Of a stretch of DNA of 64,000 nt, positions 8,899 to 16,450 are shown piece by piece. The stretch comes from Acetobacteraceae bacterium B3987 (lineage in GTDB: Bacteria; Pseudomonadota; Alphaproteobacteria; Acetobacterales; Acetobacteraceae): positions 606,712 to 670,711 of the forward strand of contig JAFNMF010000001.1 in assembly GCA_026537415.1 (NCBI GenBank), written 5' to 3'. The notes below the pieces were generated by a model, which was not told the origin of the DNA, made no database searches, and saw only the letters and a program-made list of their open reading frames with translations. Numbering within the stretch: position 1 is the stretch's first letter; each line of letters starts with the position of its first letter. The translations under genes and the position numbers were made by a program.

Positions 8899-9750
8899 TT
8901 ACTCCCCTGATGAGAGGCTCATATCGGGAGCATCCGGGTTCTTCATACCGATGATGTTGTACCCACAATCAACGTGGTGAACCTCACCTGTCACACCGCT
9001 TGAAAGGTCAGACAACAGATACAGGCCAGACCCGCCAACATCCTTCAGGGACACGTTCCGTTCCATCGGAGCATTGACCTGATTCCAGCGCAGAATGTAA
9101 CGGAAGTCACCAATGCCGTTAGCTGCCAATGTCATAATCGGACCGGCCGAAATACCATTCACACGGATATCATCACGCCCCAGATCAACCGCCATGTAGC
9201 GAACGGAAGCCTCCAACGCTGCCTTGGCCACGCCCATCACGTTATAATGGGGCATGACACGTTCAGCCCCCAGATAGGTCAGGGTCAGCAGGGAGCCACC
9301 AGCATTCATCATGGCCGAAGCCCGGCGAGCCACGGCAGTGAAAGAAAAGCAGGAAATATCCAATGCCTGCAAGAAAGCCTCACGAGGCGTATCTACATAA
9401 CGCCCACGCAGATACTGCTTATCGGCCCAGCCAATAGCATGCACGACAAAGTCAATCTTGCCCCACGCCTTCTCAACCTCATCAAACGTGGCATTGATGG
9501 CAGCATCATCGCTCACATCGCAAGGCAACACCATGGAAGAGCCAACACTCTCCGCCAATGGGCGAACACGTTTGCCCAGGGCCTCACCCTGATATGTAAA
9601 GGCGATCTCCGCCCCCTGATCGGCACAAGCTTTAGCAATAGCCCAGGCGATGGAATTCTTATTCGCCACCCCCATGACAACGCCGCGCTTACCGGCCATA
9701 AGCCTGCCCTTGGCCGTTTCCTGCTGCGTGTGCGCTTCCGTTTCTGACAT
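8899..9750 (-). CDS. fabI: Enoyl-[acyl-carrier-protein] reductase (NADH)
   Basis: Reduces trans-2-enoyl-ACP in the final step of each fatty-acid elongation cycle. It is a short-chain dehydrogenase-type protein of 283 aa with the FabI-specific nucleotide-binding start (GVANKNSIAWAIA) and the Y-x6-K catalytic arrangement (residues around YNVMGVAKAAL). The N-terminal ~18 residues are a short extension. GGGAG six bases before ATG supports the start. First gene of a probable fabI-aroC transcript, divergent from waaA. Confidence 0.94.
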   Translation of the reverse strand: MSETEAHTQQETAKGRLMAGKRGVVMGVANKNSIAWAIAKACADQGAEIAFTYQGEALGKRVRPLAESVGSSMVLPCDVSDDAAINATFDEVEKAWGKIDFVVHAIGWADKQYLRGRYVDTPREAFLQALDISCFSFTAVARRASAMMNAGGSLLTLTYLGAERVMPHYNVMGVAKAALEASVRYMAVDLGRDDIRVNGISAGPIMTLAANGIGDFRYILRWNQVNAPMERNVSLKDVGGSGLYLLSDLSSGVTGEVHHVDCGYNIIGMKNPDAPDMSLSSGE

Positions 9751-9831
9751 GGTCAGCTCCCTTGAGGATAATCCTACGTCTATAAGATAAGTGGGTCATC
9801 TCGTCGCACAAGGATGGCCACTTCGGCAAGG

Positions 9832-9858
9832 CCCTCCTGTCATGAGGGAAAATTTTTT
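9832..9858 (+). terminator. Orphan terminator-like hairpin in the fabI/waaA divergent region
   Basis: CCCTC (9832-9836) pairs with GAGGG (9844-9848), followed by AAAA and a T6 run (9853-9858) on the plus strand. No plus-strand gene ends here. It may be an attenuator in the waaA leader, the end of a short RNA, or chance. Confidence 0.35.
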
Positions 9859-9897
9859 ATCCTCTCTCCTATATTGTAAAGAGAAGATGATGCGAAA

Positions 9898-11202
9898 ATG
9901 CACCACCTGCGCCGTGTGAGACGTTCAATGCGCTGTTGTCCGACTTCAATCTCTCCGTCCGATCCCTTCCTCCAGCTATGGTCCCTAATCGGCCATATGG
10001 CCATGCCGTGGCTCCGCCGCCATGCACTCACAAGGCTGAATCAGGGCAAAGAGGATGGCACGCGCCTTCCTGAACGCTTCGCAAAACCGGGAGCGGCAAG
10101 ACCGTCCCATGCCCGCCCTCTCCTCTGGATACATGCTGCAAGCGTAGGAGAAAGCCGCTGCGTTCTACCTGTCGCCAACCAGCTTCTGACAGACTGCCCA
10201 GATCTCACTATCCTCATGACGACTGCCACCCTGACCGGAGGGAAAACGGTGGCAGCTCATCCAGCCACTCATACAGGACGGCTAATCCATCAACTCATCC
10301 CTTATGATGCACCACATCTTCTTGAACGTTTCATAACCTATTGGCAGCCTGTCGGGCTGGTTCTCACGGAAAGTGAACTCTGGCCGGGCCTTCTTTGTCT
10401 GTGCCAAAAAAGACAACTTCCCGTCATGCTGCTCAATGGGCGACTTTCACTGCAATCTGCTGCACGTTGGCGATGGGCGGCCCCTCTACTGCGGTATCTT
10501 ATGAGACCCTGCCGCTGGATCATACCCCGAAGTCCGGAAGATCAGCAGGCCTTTGCCCGATTCGGTATCAAATCACTACTTCCCCCGGCCGACCTGAAAG
10601 AGGACACACCGCCTCTGCCCTTTGATGAAACCGAAGCCTCTATCCTTCGCAGGCAGTTCGGGCAGCGACCCATTTTTGTGGCGGCCTCAACACACCCGGG
10701 CGAGGAAGAGATCATCGTAGAAGCAACACGAAAAGCCCAACAAAAACAGCCTGACCTGCTTACCATCATTATTCCTCGTCATCCTGAACGAGGGCAAGAA
10801 CTAGCACAACACCATCAGGCCCCGTGTCGTTCTAAAAAACAGTTCCCTCACCCACAGGATGATTTATGGATTGTGGATACACTAGGAGAGGTTGGTCTTT
10901 TCTTTCAACTGGCCGACCGTGTCTTTATCGGCAACTCCCTCATCCCCCCTGGCGGAGGGCATAATCCCTTGGAATCCCTTCATTTCCAACGCCCTACAGC
11001 TATCGGTCCCTATATGCAGAACTGGACCGACCTTTGTAGCCGCTATGCAACCTCACTTCACCGCATCAAAGATACAGATGCCCTCGCACACTGGCTAACG
11101 GTCCAGCACCTATCCATTCCACGCCCCCCCAAAAGGAATCAAGCATGCTTATGTGCAGTTCGCCTTATTAAGGACACAGTTTTGCCTAATAAGGCATTTT
11201 GA
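9898..11202 (+). CDS. waaA: 3-deoxy-D-manno-octulosonic acid transferase
   Basis: Transfers Kdo from CMP-Kdo to lipid IVA at the inner membrane, linking lipid A to the core. The N-terminal Kdo-transferase fold is recognisable by IHAASVGE (about residue 79) with the conserved acidic residue, the ESELWPG motif, and the C-terminal GNSLIPPGGGHNPLE nucleotide-sugar region. 434 aa is normal. Upstream extension before WSLIGH is short and poorly conserved, so the exact start is uncertain; an AGAGAAGA-like site precedes the chosen ATG. The stop overlaps the lpxK start (ATGA), implying coupled translation. Confidence 0.92.
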   Translation: MHHLRRVRRSMRCCPTSISPSDPFLQLWSLIGHMAMPWLRRHALTRLNQGKEDGTRLPERFAKPGAARPSHARPLLWIHAASVGESRCVLPVANQLLTDCPDLTILMTTATLTGGKTVAAHPATHTGRLIHQLIPYDAPHLLERFITYWQPVGLVLTESELWPGLLCLCQKRQLPVMLLNGRLSLQSAARWRWAAPLLRYLMRPCRWIIPRSPEDQQAFARFGIKSLLPPADLKEDTPPLPFDETEASILRRQFGQRPIFVAASTHPGEEEIIVEATRKAQQKQPDLLTIIIPRHPERGQELAQHHQAPCRSKKQFPHPQDDLWIVDTLGEVGLFFQLADRVFIGNSLIPPGGGHNPLESLHFQRPTAIGPYMQNWTDLCSRYATSLHRIKDTDALAHWLTVQHLSIPRPPKRNQACLCAVRLIKDTVLPNKAF

Positions 11203-12182
11203 TGAGACTGATGGCCCCCTCCTTCTGGCAGAACCCTGCCCCGACCACGCTATCCAACCTCCTGCTGCCCTTCAGCAAAGTAACGGGATTCCTGACACGG
11301 CGACGGCAGCACCAACCCTCGCTCAAACTACCGGTCCCCGTTCTCTGCTGCGGCAACATCACCGTGGGAGGGACTGGCAAGACGCCCATGGTCCTGCATC
11401 TGCTCCAACAGCTAATGCGGAGAGGTCGCACCCCTCATGCCATCACGCGTGGTTATGGTGGACGCTCCGGAAAAACGGGGCTGATTAATCCCGAGCTAGA
11501 CAATGCCATTGACGTCGGAGATGAAACCATATTGCTTGCCCGCCTGGCTCCCACATGGAGAGGGCCAGACCGGCAGGCGAGTGCCCTACAGGCCATCGCT
11601 GCGGGAGCGGACTGTCTGGTAATGGATGACGGGTTGCAGGACCCTTCTCTCCATAAGGATATGTCCATACTGATTGTGGATGGCCCGGCTGGGCTGGGCA
11701 ACCAACGACTGCTTCCCGCCGGACCATTACGGGAGTCCCTCTCCGACATTCTGCCACGGCTACAAGCAATGGTGATTTTCGGCGAAGACCGCCAACACAT
11801 TGCCAACCAAATTCCCCAGTCTCTCCCTGTCCTGAAAGGGATACTCTCCCCCAGCACGGGCATCCATAAACTACGGGGATTTCAGATTATCGCCTTTGCT
11901 GGGATTGGCCGCCCACAAAAATTCTTTTCCACCCTTCAGGATGCCGGCCTCACCCTACTTCGGACACTCACGTTCCCTGATCATCACATTTATTCAGATC
12001 GTGAACTACAGCAGCTAGCCCAGCTGGCACATGCGCCGGATACCATCCTGGTAACGACCGAGAAGGACTACGTTAAGCTCCCCTCTCTTTTCCAAAATTT
12101 CGTCATCAGCCTCGACGTGGAACCTCGCTGGACCAACCCTGCTATCGCTGATGAACTTATTGACCATTTTCTGGCGAACTAG
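11199..12182 (+). CDS. lpxK: Tetraacyldisaccharide 4'-kinase
   Basis: Phosphorylates the 4' position of the lipid A disaccharide to form lipid IVA, the acceptor for WaaA. The P-loop-like VGGTGKTP motif (about residue 57), TRGYGG, and the VMDDGLQ/DPSLHKD segment characteristic of LpxK are present; 327 aa is full length. It overlaps waaA by four bases. The next gene of the expected lipid A cluster, lpxL, is in the same orientation but 2.7 kb away, separated by an AT-rich cassette on the other strand. A weak hairpin (12205-12220) follows. Confidence 0.93.
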   Translation: MMRLMAPSFWQNPAPTTLSNLLLPFSKVTGFLTRRRQHQPSLKLPVPVLCCGNITVGGTGKTPMVLHLLQQLMRRGRTPHAITRGYGGRSGKTGLINPELDNAIDVGDETILLARLAPTWRGPDRQASALQAIAAGADCLVMDDGLQDPSLHKDMSILIVDGPAGLGNQRLLPAGPLRESLSDILPRLQAMVIFGEDRQHIANQIPQSLPVLKGILSPSTGIHKLRGFQIIAFAGIGRPQKFFSTLQDAGLTLLRTLTFPDHHIYSDRELQQLAQLAHAPDTILVTTEKDYVKLPSLFQNFVISLDVEPRWTNPAIADELIDHFLAN

Positions 12183-12204
12183 GAACTCTAAATCCAGATG
12201 TAAC

Positions 12205-12220
12205 GCCCTGCCAGAAGGGC
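12205..12220. terminator. Weak hairpin between convergent lpxK and the APC transporter
   Basis: GCCCT (12205-12209) and AGGGC (12216-12220) form a five-base-pair stem followed by ATCACTTTTC on the plus strand. Short stem and broken T-run make this a tentative terminator for lpxK. Confidence 0.35.
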
Positions 12221-12221
12221 A

Positions 12222-13490
12222 TCACTTTTCTTGTCCCGTCACTTTGCCTCGATCAGGAACCTTTCTGGAAAGAAGCAGCCCTACCCCGGCAAGACAGGAG
12301 CAATAAATCACCCCATACATATTAAAAAGTAACAGCATCATAAGAACGCTGATTATAGCCACCACACCGACAATAAGGCGATGGGGATTTCTATAATTCA
12401 CCCTGACAAACCCGAATGAACACAATAGATAGAGAACAAAAAAATTCTGCCCGGCCAGCTGAAGCAGCATCTTTTCACCAACACCCAGTTCATACGTTAT
12501 AAAAATTATCATGGAAAATAGAAGCCATGTTACGGTCATAGCCACTAGTGGTTTATGATCTGCATTTGTTCTTCCAATAAAATTTGGAAGAAAACCGTCG
12601 CGACCGGCAGAATAAATAGCACGAGAAGCCGACATGAAGGCCGCCACAACATTGGCTATGCTTATGAAGGCAGCAAGAACACCAACCAGCACACCGCCAT
12701 ATTCTCCAAAACTGAGATGTGCCAACTCAATAAACGGAGTTAATTTCCAACTTGCAGTATTCTCTCCGAAATACGCAACTGTCCACGCAATGAATATATA
12801 TACAGCCACAACGATAGCAAAACTGATCCAAATGGATCTAGGCATATCCCTTTTGGGGTTCTTCATGTCCTCGGCCAAAAAGGCCGTCATTTCCCAACCA
12901 GTAAAGGCAAAAAGAACGATGGGAATGGCTGATGCAATCCCCTTATAAGGTATCCCGTTACTAGGGATACCGCTCGGAACGCTCTGCCAATCCACTTCAA
13001 AAAGGTAAACAACTGCGACAGCCGATAGCCCTAGAATGATACAAGCAGCAATAGCCGTCTGTATGGCTCCGGAAATTCTCAGCCCAATAACACCTGCACC
13101 GTAGGCCAGACACATAATGAAAAATGCACCCGGTACGACAGCGATACCAGGGACGGCCTGTTTTAAATACTCTGCCCCTATGAAAGAAATAGCAGGGATA
13201 CCAAGTGTAAACGTCCCCAGAACAATCATCTCGGCCATAGAAGCAAATCTCTGACCTAATGAAGACCTGATATACCCTGTCACGCCACCTGCGCTTGGGT
13301 TATGCGCTGCAAAATATGAAAAGACATAAAGCAATGGCAGCATCAACACAGCAACTATTAGCCATGGCACATATCCCTCCTTCCCCGCTAGACTAAAACT
13401 AAGACCAGGAAGGGTTAACAGGCCTGCGCCAACAACTATTGTCACAGACAAGGCAGTCGCTACAACGACACCAATTCGATTATCGTGCAT
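12222..13490 (-). CDS. APC-superfamily amino-acid transporter, YjeH-exporter-like
   Basis: A 422-aa integral membrane protein with about twelve hydrophobic segments spread over its length. The first helix carries the unwound-helix glycine motif of the APC fold (VVGAGLLTLPG) and the third segment begins with NPSAGGV. Size and this pattern resemble the E. coli YjeH amino-acid exporter group more than importers. It begins seven bases after the YqcI-cupin gene stop, so both are one transcript. Its base composition is AT-richer than flanking lipid A genes. Inference: it exports (less likely imports) the substrate or product of the enzyme encoded upstream. Substrate unknown. Confidence 0.82.
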   Translation of the reverse strand: MHDNRIGVVVATALSVTIVVGAGLLTLPGLSFSLAGKEGYVPWLIVAVLMLPLLYVFSYFAAHNPSAGGVTGYIRSSLGQRFASMAEMIVLGTFTLGIPAISFIGAEYLKQAVPGIAVVPGAFFIMCLAYGAGVIGLRISGAIQTAIAACIILGLSAVAVVYLFEVDWQSVPSGIPSNGIPYKGIASAIPIVLFAFTGWEMTAFLAEDMKNPKRDMPRSIWISFAIVVAVYIFIAWTVAYFGENTASWKLTPFIELAHLSFGEYGGVLVGVLAAFISIANVVAAFMSASRAIYSAGRDGFLPNFIGRTNADHKPLVAMTVTWLLFSMIIFITYELGVGEKMLLQLAGQNFFVLYLLCSFGFVRVNYRNPHRLIVGVVAIISVLMMLLLFNMYGVIYCSCLAGVGLLLSRKVPDRGKVTGQEK

Positions 13491-13497
13491 TCTGCCC

Positions 13498-14544
13498 TTA
13501 CCCGCCGATTTCTGGCCTAATAATTCTGGTGGCTATTACATACAAGCAACCATGATCTCCCGCCCGTGATTTATGAAGCGTCATTGCAGGTAAAAGAAGC
13601 CTATCTCCTGCTCTACAGGTAACGTTATGTTCACCATAATAGAATGTAATTTCGCCACAAATAATGTGAAGAGTCTCATCCACATTATGATGGTGTTGTT
13701 CATGTACTCTGAATGGCGAATCATACTGTACTTCAACCGAACCAGTAGGAGGCAAAAGCTGAGAAACAACATCATCCAACACTGTCAGATCTGTTGAAAT
13801 AACCTCTACAAGATTATTCCTACCTTTATAAGTGAAAGGACATTTTTCAGATCTTGGATCATTATTTTCCTTAAGAAAATACTGCTTCCATTCAAAGTTA
13901 GATTTATCCCCATAAGCACCAAGGTCAGGAGAAGGTAATACTCCATCGAATAAAACCAGTTTTCTTCTGATTTCACGCTTAATTTTCTCAGAATTCGGTG
14001 CCCCTTCTCCTATAATGCCCTCGAATACCCAGCGAGGTTGGAATGTAATCATAAAATTCTTAGAGTATCTGCTACGCCTGACCCTATGAGAGGGCGTATT
14101 ACACACAACAAAAACAGGTTCCCCAGCAAATGAGAACTCCCACAAGTGATCATCTGGAGTTTTTGGAACATTTTCGGGCCATGCTTTTACATCAAAAAAC
14201 GATATTCTTTTAAGAAGATCCCAAAATATCCTTTCATAATTTTCAATGCCTAACTCACGCTCTTCATTAAAAAAGACAACAAGGGAGGTATTTTTTCCAA
14301 ACTTACGGGCATAGGGAAGATAACTTTGCAACATTGCCGCAAGGTTCTCTCCCGCTTTAACTGAGTCAATATCGTCCGAAATAAATCCAAATCGAATTTG
14401 ATTATTGTTAAATCCAGCCACGCCCAATGTACACGGGAAAATACGTTCTCTCTCCATGAATACCTTACTAAATTCATCATAAGATACTCTCTCCCATGAA
14501 CTCGCTAAACAGTCCTGAATTTCATTTTTATCCCAGATACGCAC
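13498..14544 (-). CDS. YqcI/YcgG-family domain fused to a C-terminal cupin (putative heme N-hydroxylase-cupin)
   Basis: A 348-aa two-domain protein starting with GTG, with GGAG 8 bases upstream. Residues ~10-240 match the YqcI/YcgG family: FPCTLG (36-41), GKNTSLVVFF (83-92), LWEFSFAGEPVFVVCNTPSH (134-153), FQPRWVFE (168-175) and YGDKSNFEWKQYFL (211-224). Family members include GntA, linked to heme-dependent N-hydroxylation of a guanidine in guanitoxin synthesis. Residues ~268-345 form a cupin with motif 1 complete (H284, H286, E290, G297) and motif 2 G313-P319-H324, giving a full His/His/Glu/His metal site. I infer oxidation of a guanidine or amine by the first domain and processing of the product by the cupin. 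The gene is strongly AT-rich against its neighbours, which suggests horizontal origin. It heads a two-gene operon with the APC transporter. Confidence 0.8.
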   Translation of the reverse strand: MRIWDKNEIQDCLASSWERVSYDEFSKVFMERERIFPCTLGVAGFNNNQIRFGFISDDIDSVKAGENLAAMLQSYLPYARKFGKNTSLVVFFNEERELGIENYERIFWDLLKRISFFDVKAWPENVPKTPDDHLWEFSFAGEPVFVVCNTPSHRVRRSRYSKNFMITFQPRWVFEGIIGEGAPNSEKIKREIRRKLVLFDGVLPSPDLGAYGDKSNFEWKQYFLKENNDPRSEKCPFTYKGRNNLVEVISTDLTVLDDVVSQLLPPTGSVEVQYDSPFRVHEQHHHNVDETLHIICGEITFYYGEHNVTCRAGDRLLLPAMTLHKSRAGDHGCLYVIATRIIRPEIGG

Positions 14545-14608
14545 AATGAATACTCCACAAATATGGGATGAATAATCTTAGATATTTCATCGTATTGTTA
14601 AAATTTAT

Positions 14609-14637
14609 ATAATACATACTTGAGATGATGAGGTAAA
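14609..14637 (-). promoter_or_regulatory. Sigma70-like promoter of the YqcI-cupin/transporter operon
   Basis: On the minus strand a -35 element TTTACC (complement of 14632-14637) and a -10 element TATTAT (complement of 14609-14614) are separated by exactly 17 bases. Transcription would start near 14602, about 58 bases before the GTG start codon. Confidence 0.5.
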
Positions 14638-14645
14638 AATTGATT

Positions 14646-14664
14646 GATAATGATAATTATTAAA
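14646..14664. promoter_or_regulatory. Near-consensus Fur box
   Basis: GATAATGATAATTATTAAA matches the classical 19-bp Fur box GATAATGATAATCATTATC at 16 of 19 positions, with the first twelve identical. It ends about nine bases upstream of the predicted -35 element of the YqcI-cupin operon. The surrounding sequence is very AT-rich (7 G/C in 60 bases at 14641-14700), so chance resemblance must be weighed. If real, it indicates iron control. Confidence 0.5.
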
Positions 14665-14804
14665 ATATAGATTGATATGTAATTTAAAATATCAAATTTT
14701 ATATGAAACTATCTTTTGTTTTACTCATATTCAATAGGGTAAGCATATAAGATATATTCATACGATAAAATTTACATGTGTAATATTTTCGAATGTACGA
14801 CTCT

Positions 14805-14826
14805 CTTATTCTGCCCGCAGAATAAG
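14805..14826. repeat. Perfect 9-bp inverted repeat at the edge of the AT-rich region
   Basis: CTTATTCTG (14805-14813) pairs with CAGAATAAG (14818-14826) around a CCCG tetraloop. No T-run follows on either strand. It sits where AT-rich sequence gives way to normal composition, about 75 bases before the lpxL start. It could be an operator, an RNA hairpin, or a relic of insertion. Confidence 0.45.
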
Positions 14827-14902
14827 CTGCAAAACGATTCGTATATCCACACACTGATCGCTCTGCCTTGACGTCTCTCTGCCAAACAGACCAAAAAGGC
14901 AC

Positions 14903-15814
14903 ATGCAGCATCATCTGGAAGCATGGGGCCTCAAGGGAATTCTCTGGTCTGCCGGGAAATTACCCGCTAGCTTCTCCTCCCGTCTGGGGGGCTTCATTGC
15001 CCGTCATATTGGCCCGCTTCTCCCCTCATCCCACATTGCAGACCTTAATCTGCAACGAGCTTTCCCAACGCTGGGAAAACAAAGCCGCTGGAAAATCATC
15101 CAAAACTGCTGGGAAAATATCGGCTCCACACTGGCTGAGCTGCCACACCTGCCGACCCTTCCTACAAACTCAGAAAGCGGTCCCGGTTGGCGTGTCTTGA
15201 ACGACCATCTGCTGCATCAAGCTCACCGAAGCGAGCGACCCGTCATTTTCTTTTCAGGCCATCTCGGTAACTGGGAACTCATGCCCCTGATCGTTGCCCG
15301 TTATGGGATGGGATTCTCACCTTTCTATCGGGCTCCCAATAACCCCTTAGTAGATCAACTCATCTGTCAGCTCCGACGTCGCATTGCCGGTGTGCCAATT
15401 TCATTCTTCCCTAAGGGGAAACAAGGCGCACGGGAAGCCGTCCGTCATCTTGCCAAAGGCGGATATCTCGGGGTTCTGGGCGACCAGAAAATGAACGATG
15501 GAATCGAAGTCTCTTTCTTCGGCCATCCCACCATGACCGCTCCAGCCGCTGCAACTCTGGCACTTCGATTCAACGCTTTAATCATTACAGGCCATGTCTG
15601 GCGAGAGGGACCGGCCCGTCTGATACTGGAAGTCACCTCCTCTCTTGATCCCCAGACTCTCATCAAACCATCCCTCTCTCGGCATGAAATGATTCGTCAT
15701 TTGACCCAATGCCTGAATGATGAACTCGAGCAATGGATCATAAAACGCCCGGAAAACTGGCTCTGGCTGCATAGGAGATGGGAGAAGTCCTATTACCAGA
15801 ATAAGAAAAAGTAA
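14903..15814 (+). CDS. lpxL: Lipid A late acyltransferase (LpxL/HtrB family)
   Basis: Adds a secondary acyl chain to Kdo-lipid IVA at the cytoplasmic face of the inner membrane. The catalytic H-x4-E motif is seen in FSGHLGNWE (about residue 119), followed by FYRAPNNP and the LGDQKMNDG segment, as in the lysophospholipid/lipid A acyltransferase family. 303 aa is normal. A weak AAGG precedes the ATG. It points the same way as waaA-lpxK and probably belonged to one operon before the AT-rich cassette separated them. The particular acyl chain and position cannot be read. Confidence 0.88.
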   Translation: MQHHLEAWGLKGILWSAGKLPASFSSRLGGFIARHIGPLLPSSHIADLNLQRAFPTLGKQSRWKIIQNCWENIGSTLAELPHLPTLPTNSESGPGWRVLNDHLLHQAHRSERPVIFFSGHLGNWELMPLIVARYGMGFSPFYRAPNNPLVDQLICQLRRRIAGVPISFFPKGKQGAREAVRHLAKGGYLGVLGDQKMNDGIEVSFFGHPTMTAPAAATLALRFNALIITGHVWREGPARLILEVTSSLDPQTLIKPSLSRHEMIRHLTQCLNDELEQWIIKRPENWLWLHRRWEKSYYQNKKK

Positions 15815-15985
15815 ATTTTTCTTCTAGCCATGCATCTAAAACATGGTAGGATTGCAAAATGAGAACAAGATCATAGCAGCCAAGCCTTCCTGTTCACTTT
15901 TTCAGATAGCGCGCTTCGGCACTCGTGGGTTGTTCTGATGGTAATGCGACAGGGATTCCCCTGTTCCCATGAAGGAGATGCTGAC

Positions 15986-16384
15986 ATGGCTCAGAAAGCG
16001 TTTTGCGTGGCAGAGCACGCCACGGCCCCCTCCTCCAACACCCGGGATCATGCCGCCGGTATTGTTGTCCCATTCCGCCAGAAACTCCTCCCTCATCATC
16101 GCCACTATCTTGCCAAATGGCTCGCCGCTAGCGAAAGAATGGGCATTCTTGATGCCTCCATCGAGGCCGCACCGGAACAGCGAACAGGCGATGCCAGTCT
16201 GGTGGTTGTCTGGGTGCGGGAAAATGCTGATCCTGCCTACATCATCAGCCTGAGCGGCCCTGAATGGATCCTGACGGACTGCTTACGGGACAATGAACTC
16301 GGGCGGTATCGGAATCTTTCTGAAGCCCTACATACCATCCGGCCTGTCCTTCCCTTGCACCAAACCGAGACAGCCGCCTGCTAA
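15986..16384 (+). CDS. Conserved-looking hypothetical protein (132 aa)
   Basis: No domain recognised. An AAGGAG site precedes the ATG chosen here, so the longer open frame beginning at 15938 is less likely. The protein has an N-terminal variable region, a basic middle (VPFRQKLLPHHRHYLAKWLAA) and a beta-rich C-terminal half (SLVVVWVREN, AYIISLSGPEW). No signal peptide or membrane segment is visible, so it is probably cytoplasmic. It follows lpxL in the same direction after 170 bases and is closed by a strong terminator, so it is likely expressed. Function unknown. Confidence 0.65.
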   Translation: MAQKAFCVAEHATAPSSNTRDHAAGIVVPFRQKLLPHHRHYLAKWLAASERMGILDASIEAAPEQRTGDASLVVVWVRENADPAYIISLSGPEWILTDCLRDNELGRYRNLSEALHTIRPVLPLHQTETAAC

Positions 16385-16388
16385 AGAA

Positions 16389-16424
16389 AAAACCCCGCCA
16401 TCTCTTCGAGCGGGGTTTTCTTTT
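16389..16424. terminator. Strong bidirectional rho-independent terminator
   Basis: AAAACCCCGC (16389-16398) pairs with GCGGGGTTTT (16410-16419), followed by CTTTT on the plus strand; on the minus strand T-rich sequence also follows. It serves the hypothetical gene on the left and probably the convergent LppC-type gene on the right. Confidence 0.9.
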
Positions 16425-16450
16425 AGCTCACTCCAATATTTCACCCTCCA

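Larger units (their letters stand above)
14545..14902. other. AT-rich intergenic region between the cassette and lpxL
   Basis: This 358-base gap has no credible gene. It holds the putative Fur box, the minus-strand promoter of the YqcI-cupin operon and, near the lpxL side, a perfect 9-bp stem-loop. Composition changes sharply near 14800-14870, where sequence resembling the rest of the chromosome resumes. Confidence 0.7.

Noticed and set aside
12183-14902. Idea that the AT-rich cassette is a prophage remnant or insertion sequence
   Set aside because: No transposase, integrase, terminal repeats or target duplication can be seen; only two metabolic/transport genes are present.
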